In this document: positions 22,067-31,080 of the stretch, one piece after another | How the letters are laid out: every line of letters starts with the position of its first letter | Position numbering within the stretch: position 1 is the first letter of the stretch | NCBI GenBank assembly: GCA_028715015.1 | Contig: JAQTLF010000007.1 | Location: 1-40,040, forward strand | Length of the DNA: 40,040 nt | Origin: Candidatus Moraniibacteriota bacterium | Lineage (GTDB): Bacteria > Patescibacteriota > Minisyncoccia > Moranbacterales > GWC2-37-73 | Reading direction: 5' to 3' | Translations under genes and position numbers: made by a program | The notes under the pieces: generated by a model | Told to the model about the DNA's origin: nothing | What the model saw: only the letters and a program-made list of their open reading frames with translations | The model's database searches: none

Positions 22067-25000
22067 TATTGATAAGCTTTTCGGGCACGAAAATTATTTT
22101 TCTGATTTCTTTGCCTTCGGTGAAAACTTTCACCTTCTCACTTTCCAAAGCGGTTTCCTTGATCTCATCTTCAGTCACGTCTGCGGCCACCATGAGGCGC
22201 TCGCGAACTTTTCCATTAACCTGCACCACGATTTCAATCTCGCTTTCTTTCATCAATTCCAGATCATGTTGAGGCCAAGACTGCAAAAAGATTGATTGTT
22301 CGTGGCCAAGTTTTTCCCAAATTTCTTCTGCCATATGCGGCGCAAACGGAGCCAAAATCGTGACCAATAATTCATAATCGGCAACCAATATTTTTTCCTC
22401 CTTTTCCATCGCATTGACCAAGATCATCATTTGGGAAATTGCCGTGTTGAATCTGAAGTTTTCAATGTCACTGGTGACTTTCTTGATGGTCTTATGCAGC
22501 AAGGATTTATTTTTTTTGCCTTTACTTATGATCTCTAACAAAGTTTTAGTTCTTGTATCTATTTTTGGATTATTTACAGCCTCACCTAAAGACATAACTA
22601 CATATCCCTTTCCCTCTTTGACTGTTATATTATTAATGTCTAAATAGGTATGCAAATTGAAGAAGCGATCAAATTCTCCGTCAACATAATTTTTGGAGGT
22701 CATATCAGCTATGGTTTCAAGATCATTTTCTTGAACGTCTATTCCCAATTCTTCATTAAGTTCTCTTATTGCACACTGTGACGGTGTCTCGTTTTTTTCT
22801 CTTCCACCTCCCCAAAAAGCTACACTTCCTGGGGCAATTTTTGCAAATTGATCTCTTTCATGAAACAAATAGCTACCATTGCCAACTTCAATAAAAATTC
22901 CAGCTCCACAAATATTATCCGCAGACTGAATTTGGACTTTTTTTCTAAGACCATAAACCTTTTCCAAAAATCTGCGCACACCACTAACACCAGAGGTGCT
23001 CCATGCAACACTCTGTGTGAATGGTCCCATGAACATTTCATACAGACGCATCGCATCAGCTCCGAATTCATCAATGACATCATCAGGATTAATTACATTG
23101 TTCCAGCGTTTGCTCATCTTTCTTCCATCCTCAGCCATGATCAATCCCACGTGTACCAATTTTTTGAATGGCTCAATGGTGGAAACAGCCCCAATATCAA
23201 ACAAAAATTTGTGCCAAAAACGCGCATACAAAAGATGACGTGTGGCATGTTCTGCTCCACCGACATACAAATCAACTGGCATCCATTCTTTTTCAAGTTC
23301 TTTGCCAACCAAGGCACCATTATTTTTTGGATCAATATAGCGCAAATAATACCAAGATGATCCGCCCCACTGCGGCATGGTGTTGGTTTCACGTTTTCCC
23401 GCGCCTCCACATTTCGGACAAGTTGTGTTCACCCATTCGGCAATGTTGGCCAAAGGCGATTCACCAGTTCCAGTCGGTTCATAATTTTCAACCTCAGGCA
23501 AAACCACCGGCAAATCACTTTCTGGAACACCCACGGCTCCACATTTTTCGCAATGGATAATCGGGATTGGTTCTCCCCAATATCTTTGGCGAGAATACAC
23601 CCAGTCGCGCATTTTATAATTCACTTTTCTTTTGCCAATTCCTTCTTTTTCTAACCAATCAGCCATCTTCTCGCGCGCTTCTTGTGAACTCAATCCGCTA
23701 TACTTTTCGGAATTTATTAAGTATCCGTCTTCAACAAAAGATCCCTCGCCAAAAAGTGCATAATCATGAATATCTTTTAATCGCTTGCTCTTAGTTCTTT
23801 CCGCTTCTGATTTTTTATATTTCAGAATCTCAATTGGATTAAATGTTGTAAATTCTATATTTTCAATTGTATTTTTTATTAATTTTTCCACATCATCAAT
23901 ATAACAACCAAAATCAATATGCAAAGACTCTAATTCAGCAACATATAATTCAAACCTCTCATCTGGATTTTTTTTAATAACAAATCCTTTATCTTCAAAA
24001 TATTTCTCCCAAACTTCTAATTTTTCTTTTTCGACTTGCAAATCAATATCGCCATGATTTCTCGTAATCATTCCCATCGCTATATCCAATCCTATTCCTC
24101 CATCAAAAGCAGCGACAAGCTTATTTTCCTTTGCAAATATTGCTATTTCTTTTGCGACTTCAAAAATTTTTCTCGTTTGGTCATTAAGGGCATCATCAAC
24201 AGCAATAGCTGGCTTTATTGCAAGGTCATATTTCTTTGCAAATTCGAAATCCCTTTCGTCATGTGCTGGAACTGCCATGACTGCGCCTGTTCCATAATTT
24301 CCCAAAACATAGTCAGCCACAAAAAGCGGCACCGCCTTTTGCGTAAAAGGATTTATAACCTCAACACCTTCCAATCTTATGCCTGTTTTTTCTTTTTGAA
24401 GTTCTGCTCTTTCAAGATTTGTTTTTTTGTTGGCACTCAAAACATAATCCTCCACTTCTTTCAAGTTTAAAATTTGAGATTTGAGATTTTCTATAACAGG
24501 ATGTTCTGGAGCCACCACGCAATATGTACACCCAAAAATTGTATCGACGCGAGTTGTAAATACTTCTATAAATTCCTGACTATTTGAAATTGGAAATTTT
24601 ATAGTAACTCCCTCACTTCTACCAATCCAATTTCTTTGTTGGTCAGTGATGGAATCTTCCCAATCAAGCTCAGGACTGTCCAAATCATATAGTAATCTGT
24701 CCGCATAGGCAGTCATCTTCAAAACCCATTGCCGCATCGGCTTTTGCTCAACTTCGCTGCCACATCTTTCACACAGACCATTTTCCAAATCCTCATTGGA
24801 AAGAACAGTCTTGCAACTTGGGCACCAATTGACAGGCTCATTTGATTCATAGGCCAAACCTTTTTCAAAAAGTTTCAGAAAAATCCACTGTGTCCATTTG
24901 TAATATTCAGGATCAGTCGTGTTAATTTCCCTGTCCCAATCATAAGTAAAACCAAACGCTTCAAGCTGTTTTTTGAATGTTGCAATATTTTCTTCCACTG

Positions 25001-25289
25001 CGATACGTGGATGAACTTTGTTTTTGATCGCATAATTTTCTGCCGGCAAACCGAAAGCATCCCATCCCATCGGGTGCAGCACACTGTAACCATTCAGCAA
25101 TTTGAAACGTGAAATCACATCGGTGGCGATATACCCTTTCGGATGACCAACATGAAGTCCTGCTCCAGATGGATATGGAAACATATCCAAAGTATAAAAT
25201 TTCTTATCCCTGGTATAATTTTTATAAATTCCAGATTCCTCCCAAACTTTTTGCCATTTTTTTTCAATATTTTTTGGTTCGTATTTCAT
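22056..25289 (-). CDS. leuS: Leucyl-tRNA synthetase with two inserted domains
   Basis: 1077 residues; bacterial LeuRS is usually 800-870. The class I core is intact: HVGH at 46-49, KMSKR at 724-728, zinc cysteine pairs at 156/159 and 173/176. The editing domain has TTRVDTIFG (245-253), GTGAVMAVPAHDERD (333-347). Residues 365-510 are a foreign domain resembling ANT/LinB nucleotidyltransferases. Residues 790-925 are a Nudix domain with a complete Nudix box at 828-850. The anticodon-binding domain resumes at LHKTIKKVTSDI and ends normally (VVQVNGKVR). It charges tRNA-Leu and should still edit. The inserted segments look more AT-rich than the rest. No T-box precedes it. Confidence 0.96.
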   Translation of the reverse strand: MKYEPKNIEKKWQKVWEESGIYKNYTRDKKFYTLDMFPYPSGAGLHVGHPKGYIATDVISRFKLLNGYSVLHPMGWDAFGLPAENYAIKNKVHPRIAVEENIATFKKQLEAFGFTYDWDREINTTDPEYYKWTQWIFLKLFEKGLAYESNEPVNWCPSCKTVLSNEDLENGLCERCGSEVEQKPMRQWVLKMTAYADRLLYDLDSPELDWEDSITDQQRNWIGRSEGVTIKFPISNSQEFIEVFTTRVDTIFGCTYCVVAPEHPVIENLKSQILNLKEVEDYVLSANKKTNLERAELQKEKTGIRLEGVEVINPFTQKAVPLFVADYVLGNYGTGAVMAVPAHDERDFEFAKKYDLAIKPAIAVDDALNDQTRKIFEVAKEIAIFAKENKLVAAFDGGIGLDIAMGMITRNHGDIDLQVEKEKLEVWEKYFEDKGFVIKKNPDERFELYVAELESLHIDFGCYIDDVEKLIKNTIENIEFTTFNPIEILKYKKSEAERTKSKRLKDIHDYALFGEGSFVEDGYLINSEKYSGLSSQEAREKMADWLEKEGIGKRKVNYKMRDWVYSRQRYWGEPIPIIHCEKCGAVGVPESDLPVVLPEVENYEPTGTGESPLANIAEWVNTTCPKCGGAGKRETNTMPQWGGSSWYYLRYIDPKNNGALVGKELEKEWMPVDLYVGGAEHATRHLLYARFWHKFLFDIGAVSTIEPFKKLVHVGLIMAEDGRKMSKRWNNVINPDDVIDEFGADAMRLYEMFMGPFTQSVAWSTSGVSGVRRFLEKVYGLRKKVQIQSADNICGAGIFIEVGNGSYLFHERDQFAKIAPGSVAFWGGGREKNETPSQCAIRELNEELGIDVQENDLETIADMTSKNYVDGEFDRFFNLHTYLDINNITVKEGKGYVVMSLGEAVNNPKIDTRTKTLLEIISKGKKNKSLLHKTIKKVTSDIENFRFNTAISQMMILVNAMEKEEKILVADYELLVTILAPFAPHMAEEIWEKLGHEQSIFLQSWPQHDLELMKESEIEIVVQVNGKVRERLMVAADVTEDEIKETALESEKVKVFTEGKEIRKIIFVPEKLINIVI
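22515..22922 (-). other. Nudix hydrolase domain inserted in LeuRS
   Basis: LeuRS residues 790-925. The box G828-x5-E834-x7-R842-E843-L-x-E846-E847-L-G849-I matches the Nudix consensus exactly, so magnesium-dependent hydrolysis of a nucleoside diphosphate-X compound is likely to be intact. It interrupts the linker between the catalytic core (ending VYGLRKKVQ) and the anticodon-binding helices (LHKTIKKV). Confidence 0.9.
23760..24197 (-). other. ANT/LinB-type nucleotidyltransferase-like domain inserted in the LeuRS editing domain
   Basis: LeuRS residues about 365-510. FDGGIGLDIAMG (395-406) and RNHGDIDLQV (410-419) match the GGWAxD...G...TRxHxDiDl pattern of aminoglycoside and lincosamide nucleotidyltransferases, including the DxD metal pair (D414, D416); HIDFGCYID near 457 may give the third acid. 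The usual tryptophan of GGW is isoleucine. Its substrate is unknown. Confidence 0.8.
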
Positions 25290-25437
25290 ATATCATTTAA
25301 GCATTTAAGCATTTAAGCATATAAACATAACGACATTTAAATGCATACCCATAATAACATTTAAATGCATAAACACGCCAGAGTAAAAGCAAAAACAAGC
25401 ATTTTTGTTTTAATGCTTGCATGTTTATATGTTTTTA
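25290..25437. repeat. Intergenic periodic inverted repeat (CATTTAAG words)
   Basis: Three tandem CATTTAAG octamers (25294-25318), further CATTTAAATGCATA words, then ATGCTTGCATGTTTATATG on the right. No promoter stands out for leuS here. Confidence 0.75.
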
Positions 25438-25440
25438 TGA

Positions 25441-26289
25441 TTATGACTTCTTTTCCTTTTGTTGAGCCTCAAAAGCCAAATACACATTCTCCAAAAGACA
25501 AGCGATCGTCACTGGTCCCACTCCGCCAGGAACCGGGGTGATGTGTCCGGAAAGTTCCTTTGTTGAGCCAAAATCAACATCTCCCAAAACCTTATCGTCA
25601 ACTTTTTCAATGCCACCATCAATAATGATGGCGCCCTCCTTGAGCATTTCACCCCTAATCAGCCCTGGCGAGCCTACAGCGCTCACCAGCACGTCAGCAG
25701 CCTTGATTTTCCCCAGATTCCAGGAAACATCCTTGGAAAGGACATACTCTGAACTTATCTCTAATTTGTCCAAACAGGCGCACATTATTTTTCCAAACTC
25801 ATGTGAATTGGCCACCACCACCCCATTTTTGCCGGTCAATTTTTCGCCGCTGTTTTCAATAAGCTGCATGATTGCCCGAGGAAAAACTGGCCAGACATTT
25901 CCAGTTCCCGCCAAAAAATGTTCGATGTTTTCACTGTGGAATCCATCGGCATCTTTTTGAGGCATGATGGCTGAAATTATGCGGTCGGTGTCGAATTTTT
26001 TGGGCAATGGCAATTGGACAATGATTCCATGCACATTTGGGTCAACATTGAATTGCGAAATCATGAGCAACAATTCATCTTCAGAAATGTTTTCTGACAA
26101 ATCCCGACGAAAAAAATTCATCCCGATTTCTTTGGCCATTTTTTCTTTCAATGTCACATACAGGTGAGAAGCCTGGTCATCCCCGACCAAAATCACCGCC
26201 AATCCAGGTTTTGAAGCATGGCGAAAAATGTCCGTTTTCAGACGACCCAGAATTTTTTCCGCAACAGGTTTTCCGTATAATAATTTCAT
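25441..26289 (-). CDS. folD: Bifunctional methylene-tetrahydrofolate dehydrogenase/cyclohydrolase
   Basis: 282 residues. Family signatures are in order: VGDDQASHLYVTLKEKMA (substrate site with the Tyr and Lys of YxxxK type near 50-54), GIIVQLPLPKKFD (about 88), KDADGFHSEN (about 112), an NAD(P)-binding region around VVANSHEFGKIM and the terminal PGGVGPVTIACLLENV. FolD interconverts methylene-, methenyl- and formyl-tetrahydrofolate for purine, formyl-methionine and thymidylate supply. It stands between two periodic repeats. Confidence 0.96.
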   Translation of the reverse strand: MKLLYGKPVAEKILGRLKTDIFRHASKPGLAVILVGDDQASHLYVTLKEKMAKEIGMNFFRRDLSENISEDELLLMISQFNVDPNVHGIIVQLPLPKKFDTDRIISAIMPQKDADGFHSENIEHFLAGTGNVWPVFPRAIMQLIENSGEKLTGKNGVVVANSHEFGKIMCACLDKLEISSEYVLSKDVSWNLGKIKAADVLVSAVGSPGLIRGEMLKEGAIIIDGGIEKVDDKVLGDVDFGSTKELSGHITPVPGGVGPVTIACLLENVYLAFEAQQKEKKS

Positions 26290-26423
26290 ATAATCACATA
26301 ATCATTTAAGCATACAAACACAGAATCATATGGACATGCTAGCATTTAAACATTTAAAAGAGCAAGCTCCATGCATACTTGTTTATATGTTTATATGTTT
26401 ATATGTTTATATGCTTGTATGAT
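26290..26423. repeat. Intergenic periodic inverted repeat (TGTTTATA words)
   Basis: CATTTAAGCATACAAACAC and CATTTAAACATTTAAA on the left; four tandem TGTTTATA octamers (26378-26411) on the right. Confidence 0.8.
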
Positions 26424-27653
26424 CTATTTGTATCTGAGTGCATCCAATGGATCAGTCTTGCTGGCGCGACGCGCAGGCACAAGCCCGGTGAAAAGTCCCA
26501 CAAAAGCAGAGGAAACCAAGATCACAACCACCAGCGCCATGGGTGTGGAGAAAAGTGTGACTTTTTCTCCGCCAAATCTTGTGGCCACGAAATTGATCGC
26601 GTAGTTGAAAGCTTGTCCACCAAGCCAACCGATTATGACACCAGCGATACCTCCCAAAAATCCCATGATGGCTGATTCCATGAAAAACATCACCGAAATA
26701 CTCCAATCTGAAGCGCCGATTGATTTCATGATTCCGATTTCTTCTGTTCTTTCGAGCAATGTGATGGTCATGGTGTTGAACATACCGATAGCTGAAACAA
26801 CCAAGGCGATAAAACCGAAGAGCATGAGCACTATTTGCACGACTTTGAAAATCTGATTGGCTTGATCGACAGTGTCTGAAAGTGAAGAAACTAAAAGTCC
26901 ATATTCCAAAATCTTGTCACGTATGACACCCATTTCTGAATTTGATTTCGTCTTTACTTTGACTTGACCATATTTTTGGATGTTCAAATCACTCAGGGAT
27001 GATTTGTTGATATAGACGATGTTGTCTTCGCCATCAATCACTCCGACAATTTTGTATTTGACTTGGCTATCGATTTTTTCAAAATCACTTTGCGCCTGGG
27101 AGTCGGAAGCGTTTTCCGTAATGTTTGTGTCTGAATTTGTTTTCGGCACAAAAAATGAAAATGTCATTTCTTTGCCAAGCATCTCATCGACGCCCTTGCC
27201 AAAAACCTGACCGACGGCGCTGCTGATGACAATTCCATTCGGATCATTGTCATTGAACAACACGCCTTTGCTTGTTTTGTATCCTCCCAATTTCAAAAAT
27301 GACGGCTTTGAACCGATCGTAACCAGATCAGCGGAAAGATCATCAAGATGTCCCTGGGTGGTTATTTGGAATGCCGGACTGACATCTTCGACACCTGGCA
27401 TGGCTTCGATTTTTTTGATCATGTCATTGTCCAGGGAAACAATTCCTGATTTTGCCTCGGAAATGTCCAGCGTCAAGAGAGAATCTGACGTTGTGATCCT
27501 TTCCAACAATGTTTTTTGCAAACCATATCCCAAGGAAACCAAAAACAAAATGGCACCAATTCCGATGCTCATACCCAACACGGTCAAAAGCGTTCGAGAG
27601 GTTCTCGCTTTAAACATCCTGGTCGACAATTTGAATAGATCTAAAAATTTCAT
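26424..27653 (-). CDS. MacB/FtsX-type ABC transporter permease
   Basis: 409 residues with the MacB topology: one N-terminal transmembrane helix (about 24-45, after KARTSRTLLTVLGMSIGIG), a large extracytoplasmic domain of about 220 residues, then three C-terminal helices (from about 270) with the conserved ERTEEIGIMKSIGA coupling segment and the terminal PARRASKTDPLDALRYK. Such permeases work by mechanotransmission to export peptides, toxins or lipoproteins or to control wall enzymes. It follows the ATPase gene with a 44-bp gap containing a short TTTGTAATTTTGTA repeat, and the two should form one complex. Confidence 0.92.
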   Translation of the reverse strand: MKFLDLFKLSTRMFKARTSRTLLTVLGMSIGIGAILFLVSLGYGLQKTLLERITTSDSLLTLDISEAKSGIVSLDNDMIKKIEAMPGVEDVSPAFQITTQGHLDDLSADLVTIGSKPSFLKLGGYKTSKGVLFNDNDPNGIVISSAVGQVFGKGVDEMLGKEMTFSFFVPKTNSDTNITENASDSQAQSDFEKIDSQVKYKIVGVIDGEDNIVYINKSSLSDLNIQKYGQVKVKTKSNSEMGVIRDKILEYGLLVSSLSDTVDQANQIFKVVQIVLMLFGFIALVVSAIGMFNTMTITLLERTEEIGIMKSIGASDWSISVMFFMESAIMGFLGGIAGVIIGWLGGQAFNYAINFVATRFGGEKVTLFSTPMALVVVILVSSAFVGLFTGLVPARRASKTDPLDALRYK

Positions 27654-27697
27654 ATCCTATTTTTTGTAATTTTGTAAATATTTGTAATTTTGTAGAC

Positions 27698-29008
27698 CTA
27701 TGCTGAATATCGAAGAAGCATGATGACTTCTACTTCCCTGACAACTTTTTCAGCAGTTCCCTTGTATAGTCCGATTCCGCCAATTTTTCTTGGCGCATCC
27801 AATCGTTGTTGCAAGCCGAACCTGTCAACCCTATTTTCAACTCGCAATTTTATGAATGCTCTGAATCTCAAAATCAAATCCTGATCAAGCTTGAGCTGGA
27901 ATGTATTCACCAAGTAATCGGAAAAAGTTATTATACCCTCTTCTTGATTGCTGTTCAAGGAATCAGCCTGCATCAGGATGCTTTGCGTGCGATTGGTGAA
28001 TGACATCGCCCGCATCTTGTTCCAGCCAGCTCCACCCTTGTCATAGTCAAGATCAAGCTTGTTTGACAGCGTTTCGCCATCAATATTTTTGAACAAAAAT
28101 TCTTTTAACAAGTTTTCTGCAGATCCTATCTGTTCTTCATTGAGTTCGGAAATGATGTGAGAGAGAAGTTGTTTGGCTTTGAATGGAATCAGCAGCACAC
28201 CGACTTGCTGCAATGACAAATTCTTGAATGTGCGCATGAGCAGTCGCAACTCGCTGGAAATCACTTCCGGAGTGGCTGCGACATCTTTTTGCAACGCTTC
28301 ATTCGGACGTTTGTCATTGTTCACTTCCTCATTTACCTTTTTCCCATCTTTCATGTAGATGATACGGTCAGCATACACAAGATGCTCCGGATTATGGGTG
28401 ACCATTATCAAGGTTTTTTTGTCGGTGCTGTTTATTTCTTTGAAAATATCCAACACATTCTGCGCCGATTCGGAATCAAGGTTACCAACCGGTTCGTCGG
28501 CCAAAATTATTTCCGGATCATTGACCAATGCCCTGGCAATGGAAACGCGCTGTTTTTGACCGCCAGAGAGCGTTGCCGGAAATTTGTCCGCTTGCTCCGC
28601 AATGCCAAAACGCCTCAAAAGCTCCATGGCTTTTTCACGACGTTCTTTCAGGTTTTCACCCCGAAAGACTTTGGGTAAACAGACATTATCCAAAACCGTA
28701 AGTGTTTCAATAAGATAGAAAGCCTGAAAAACCATACCTATGCGCGTCTGGTGAAAATCGACCTTTTCTTTTTTTGTCATTTGGGCCAGATTTTTGCCTT
28801 GCACGATGACGTCTCCATAGGTGGGAGCTTGCAGTCCGGAAATCCCATACAACAAGGTGGATTTTCCACAACCCGAAGGTCCATAGATTATGATGTATTC
28901 TTCCGGATAAATTTCCACACTGACACCATCCAACGAACGGACTTCGTTGGATTTTCCTTTGTTATATATGACCCTTAACTGATCAACTTTTATGCATGGC
29001 TCAACCAT
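27698..29008 (-). CDS. MacB/LolD-type ABC transporter ATP-binding protein with C-terminal extension
   Basis: 436 residues. Residues 1-225 are a normal LolD/MacB-like ATPase: Walker A GPSGCGKST (43-51), Q-loop VFQAFYL, signature LSGGQKQR (147-154), Walker B IILADEPVGNLD (166-177) and H-loop H205. The remaining 200 or so residues are extra: a helical region (SSELRLLMRTF, LLSHIISELNEEQ) ending in a basic segment FGLQQRLDAPRKIGGIGLYKGTA. I do not recognise it as a known domain. It is the first gene of the transporter pair, with a promoter at 29057-29084. Confidence 0.92.
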   Translation of the reverse strand: MVEPCIKVDQLRVIYNKGKSNEVRSLDGVSVEIYPEEYIIIYGPSGCGKSTLLYGISGLQAPTYGDVIVQGKNLAQMTKKEKVDFHQTRIGMVFQAFYLIETLTVLDNVCLPKVFRGENLKERREKAMELLRRFGIAEQADKFPATLSGGQKQRVSIARALVNDPEIILADEPVGNLDSESAQNVLDIFKEINSTDKKTLIMVTHNPEHLVYADRIIYMKDGKKVNEEVNNDKRPNEALQKDVAATPEVISSELRLLMRTFKNLSLQQVGVLLIPFKAKQLLSHIISELNEEQIGSAENLLKEFLFKNIDGETLSNKLDLDYDKGGAGWNKMRAMSFTNRTQSILMQADSLNSNQEEGIITFSDYLVNTFQLKLDQDLILRFRAFIKLRVENRVDRFGLQQRLDAPRKIGGIGLYKGTAEKVVREVEVIMLLRYSA

Positions 29009-29056
29009 CTTTTTTGTTTCTATCTATGTTTTAGCTTAAATTGTTTTTAAGCGGTT

Positions 29057-29084
29057 ATGATAACATTTTTCAAATTCTTATCAA
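29057..29084 (-). promoter_or_regulatory. Putative promoter of the ABC transporter genes
   Basis: TTGATA (29084-29079), 16 bp, TATCAT (29062-29057), minus strand, about 50 bp before the ATPase start. Confidence 0.6.
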
Positions 29085-29159
29085 TCGAAAAAATCATGAA
29101 GTCTATGAAATAATAATACCACAAAAAGCAAAAAAAGCACAGATAAAAAATGCTATAAA

Positions 29160-29192
29160 AACAAAAATAAACTGCCTTTTGTTTCAGCAGTT
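29160..29192 (-). terminator. Terminator after the ArsR gene
   Basis: AACTGC (29170-29175) pairs with GCAGTT (29187-29192); T-rich run on the minus strand. It lies 28 bp past the arsR-type stop. Confidence 0.6.
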
Positions 29193-29219
29193 CATTTTGA
29201 TGGCAAAAATTCACAAAAA

Positions 29220-29537
29220 CTATATCTTCAAAAGATCCTTGAGAAGCTTGGCATATTCCTTGAGTTTTTTTGTGTTGACGCCGTAGTGTCTAAAAACACC
29301 TTCTCTTTTTTCACTGAGCAAATCCACACTTTTGAGCTTGGAGATGTGATGTGAGGTGAGATTCTGTGGAAGATTCAATTTGTTGTGGATCTCAGTGACG
29401 TTCATTGGACCATTGGAAAGTGTCAGCAATATTTTCAAACGATTTTCATCAGCCACAATCTTCAAAAAATTGTTGACTTCCAAAAATTTGCCTGTTTCGG
29501 CTGTTTGTTTGCTGGAGCTTTTTTTTGCCTTTGCCAT
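29220..29537 (-). CDS. ArsR-family winged-helix regulator
   Basis: 105 residues. After a lysine-serine rich tail, FLKIVADENRLKILLTLSNGPMNVTEI (24-50; shown by its family pattern of A-D-x-x-R-L-x-I-L) leads into the helix-turn-helix LNLPQNLTSHHISKLKSVDLL and the wing REGVFRHYGVN. The metal-binding ELCVC motif of ArsR/SmtB sensors is absent, so the signal is unknown. A 12-bp palindrome lies in its upstream region. The adjacent ABC transporter is a possible target but has its own promoter. Confidence 0.88.
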   Translation of the reverse strand: MAKAKKSSSKQTAETGKFLEVNNFLKIVADENRLKILLTLSNGPMNVTEIHNKLNLPQNLTSHHISKLKSVDLLSEKREGVFRHYGVNTKKLKEYAKLLKDLLKI

Positions 29538-29603
29538 ATATTTATATCCGACGCACCTTGCCTGAAATCTTCATAAGACCATGCTTACAAAAATGGTAAG
29601 GTC

Positions 29604-29615
29604 ATCAAATTTGAT
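29604..29615. promoter_or_regulatory. Candidate operator of the ArsR-family regulator
   Basis: ATCAAATTTGAT is a perfect 12-bp palindrome 67 bp upstream of the regulator start and just downstream of a TATAAA-like -10 box on the minus strand. A second imperfect repeat, GACCAT...ATGGT, lies at 29578-29597. Confidence 0.5.
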
Positions 29616-29719
29616 AAAAATTTATTAATAATTTTATACTTGCCTTATCTGATACGTAACATCAAGCTGGAATATTTCATCTTTCGATGATTTTTGCCTT
29701 ATTTGAGATATTTATATTG

Positions 29720-30922
<1,203 letters not shown>

Positions 30923-30924
30923 TC

Positions 30925-30952
30925 ATTATAAATCAATTTTCAATAAAGTCCA
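30925..30952 (-). promoter_or_regulatory. Promoter of tgt
   Basis: TGGACT (30952-30947), 16 bp, TATAAT (30930-30925), minus strand. Only 8 bp separate the -10 box from the ATG at 30916. Confidence 0.7.
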
Positions 30953-30994
30953 GCATTTTTAGGTAGCAAAACGTACTATCCATATATTTAAAAA

Positions 30995-31055
30995 GTCACC
31001 AGTCATCTGTCATCATGTCTCAAGAAACTTGATGGATTTTTCGATGACTGGTGAC
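30995..31055. repeat. Intergenic hairpin with GTCATC-type words
   Basis: Perfect 13-bp arms GTCACCAGTCATC (30995-31007) and GATGACTGGTGAC (31043-31055). The same heptamer is found inside elp3. Confidence 0.88.
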
Positions 31056-31080
31056 TGGTAACCTATGCTGTTTTTATTTT

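Noticed and set aside
25290-25440. T-box upstream of leuS
   Set aside because: No GGTGGNACC sequence or competing terminator; the gap is repeat words.
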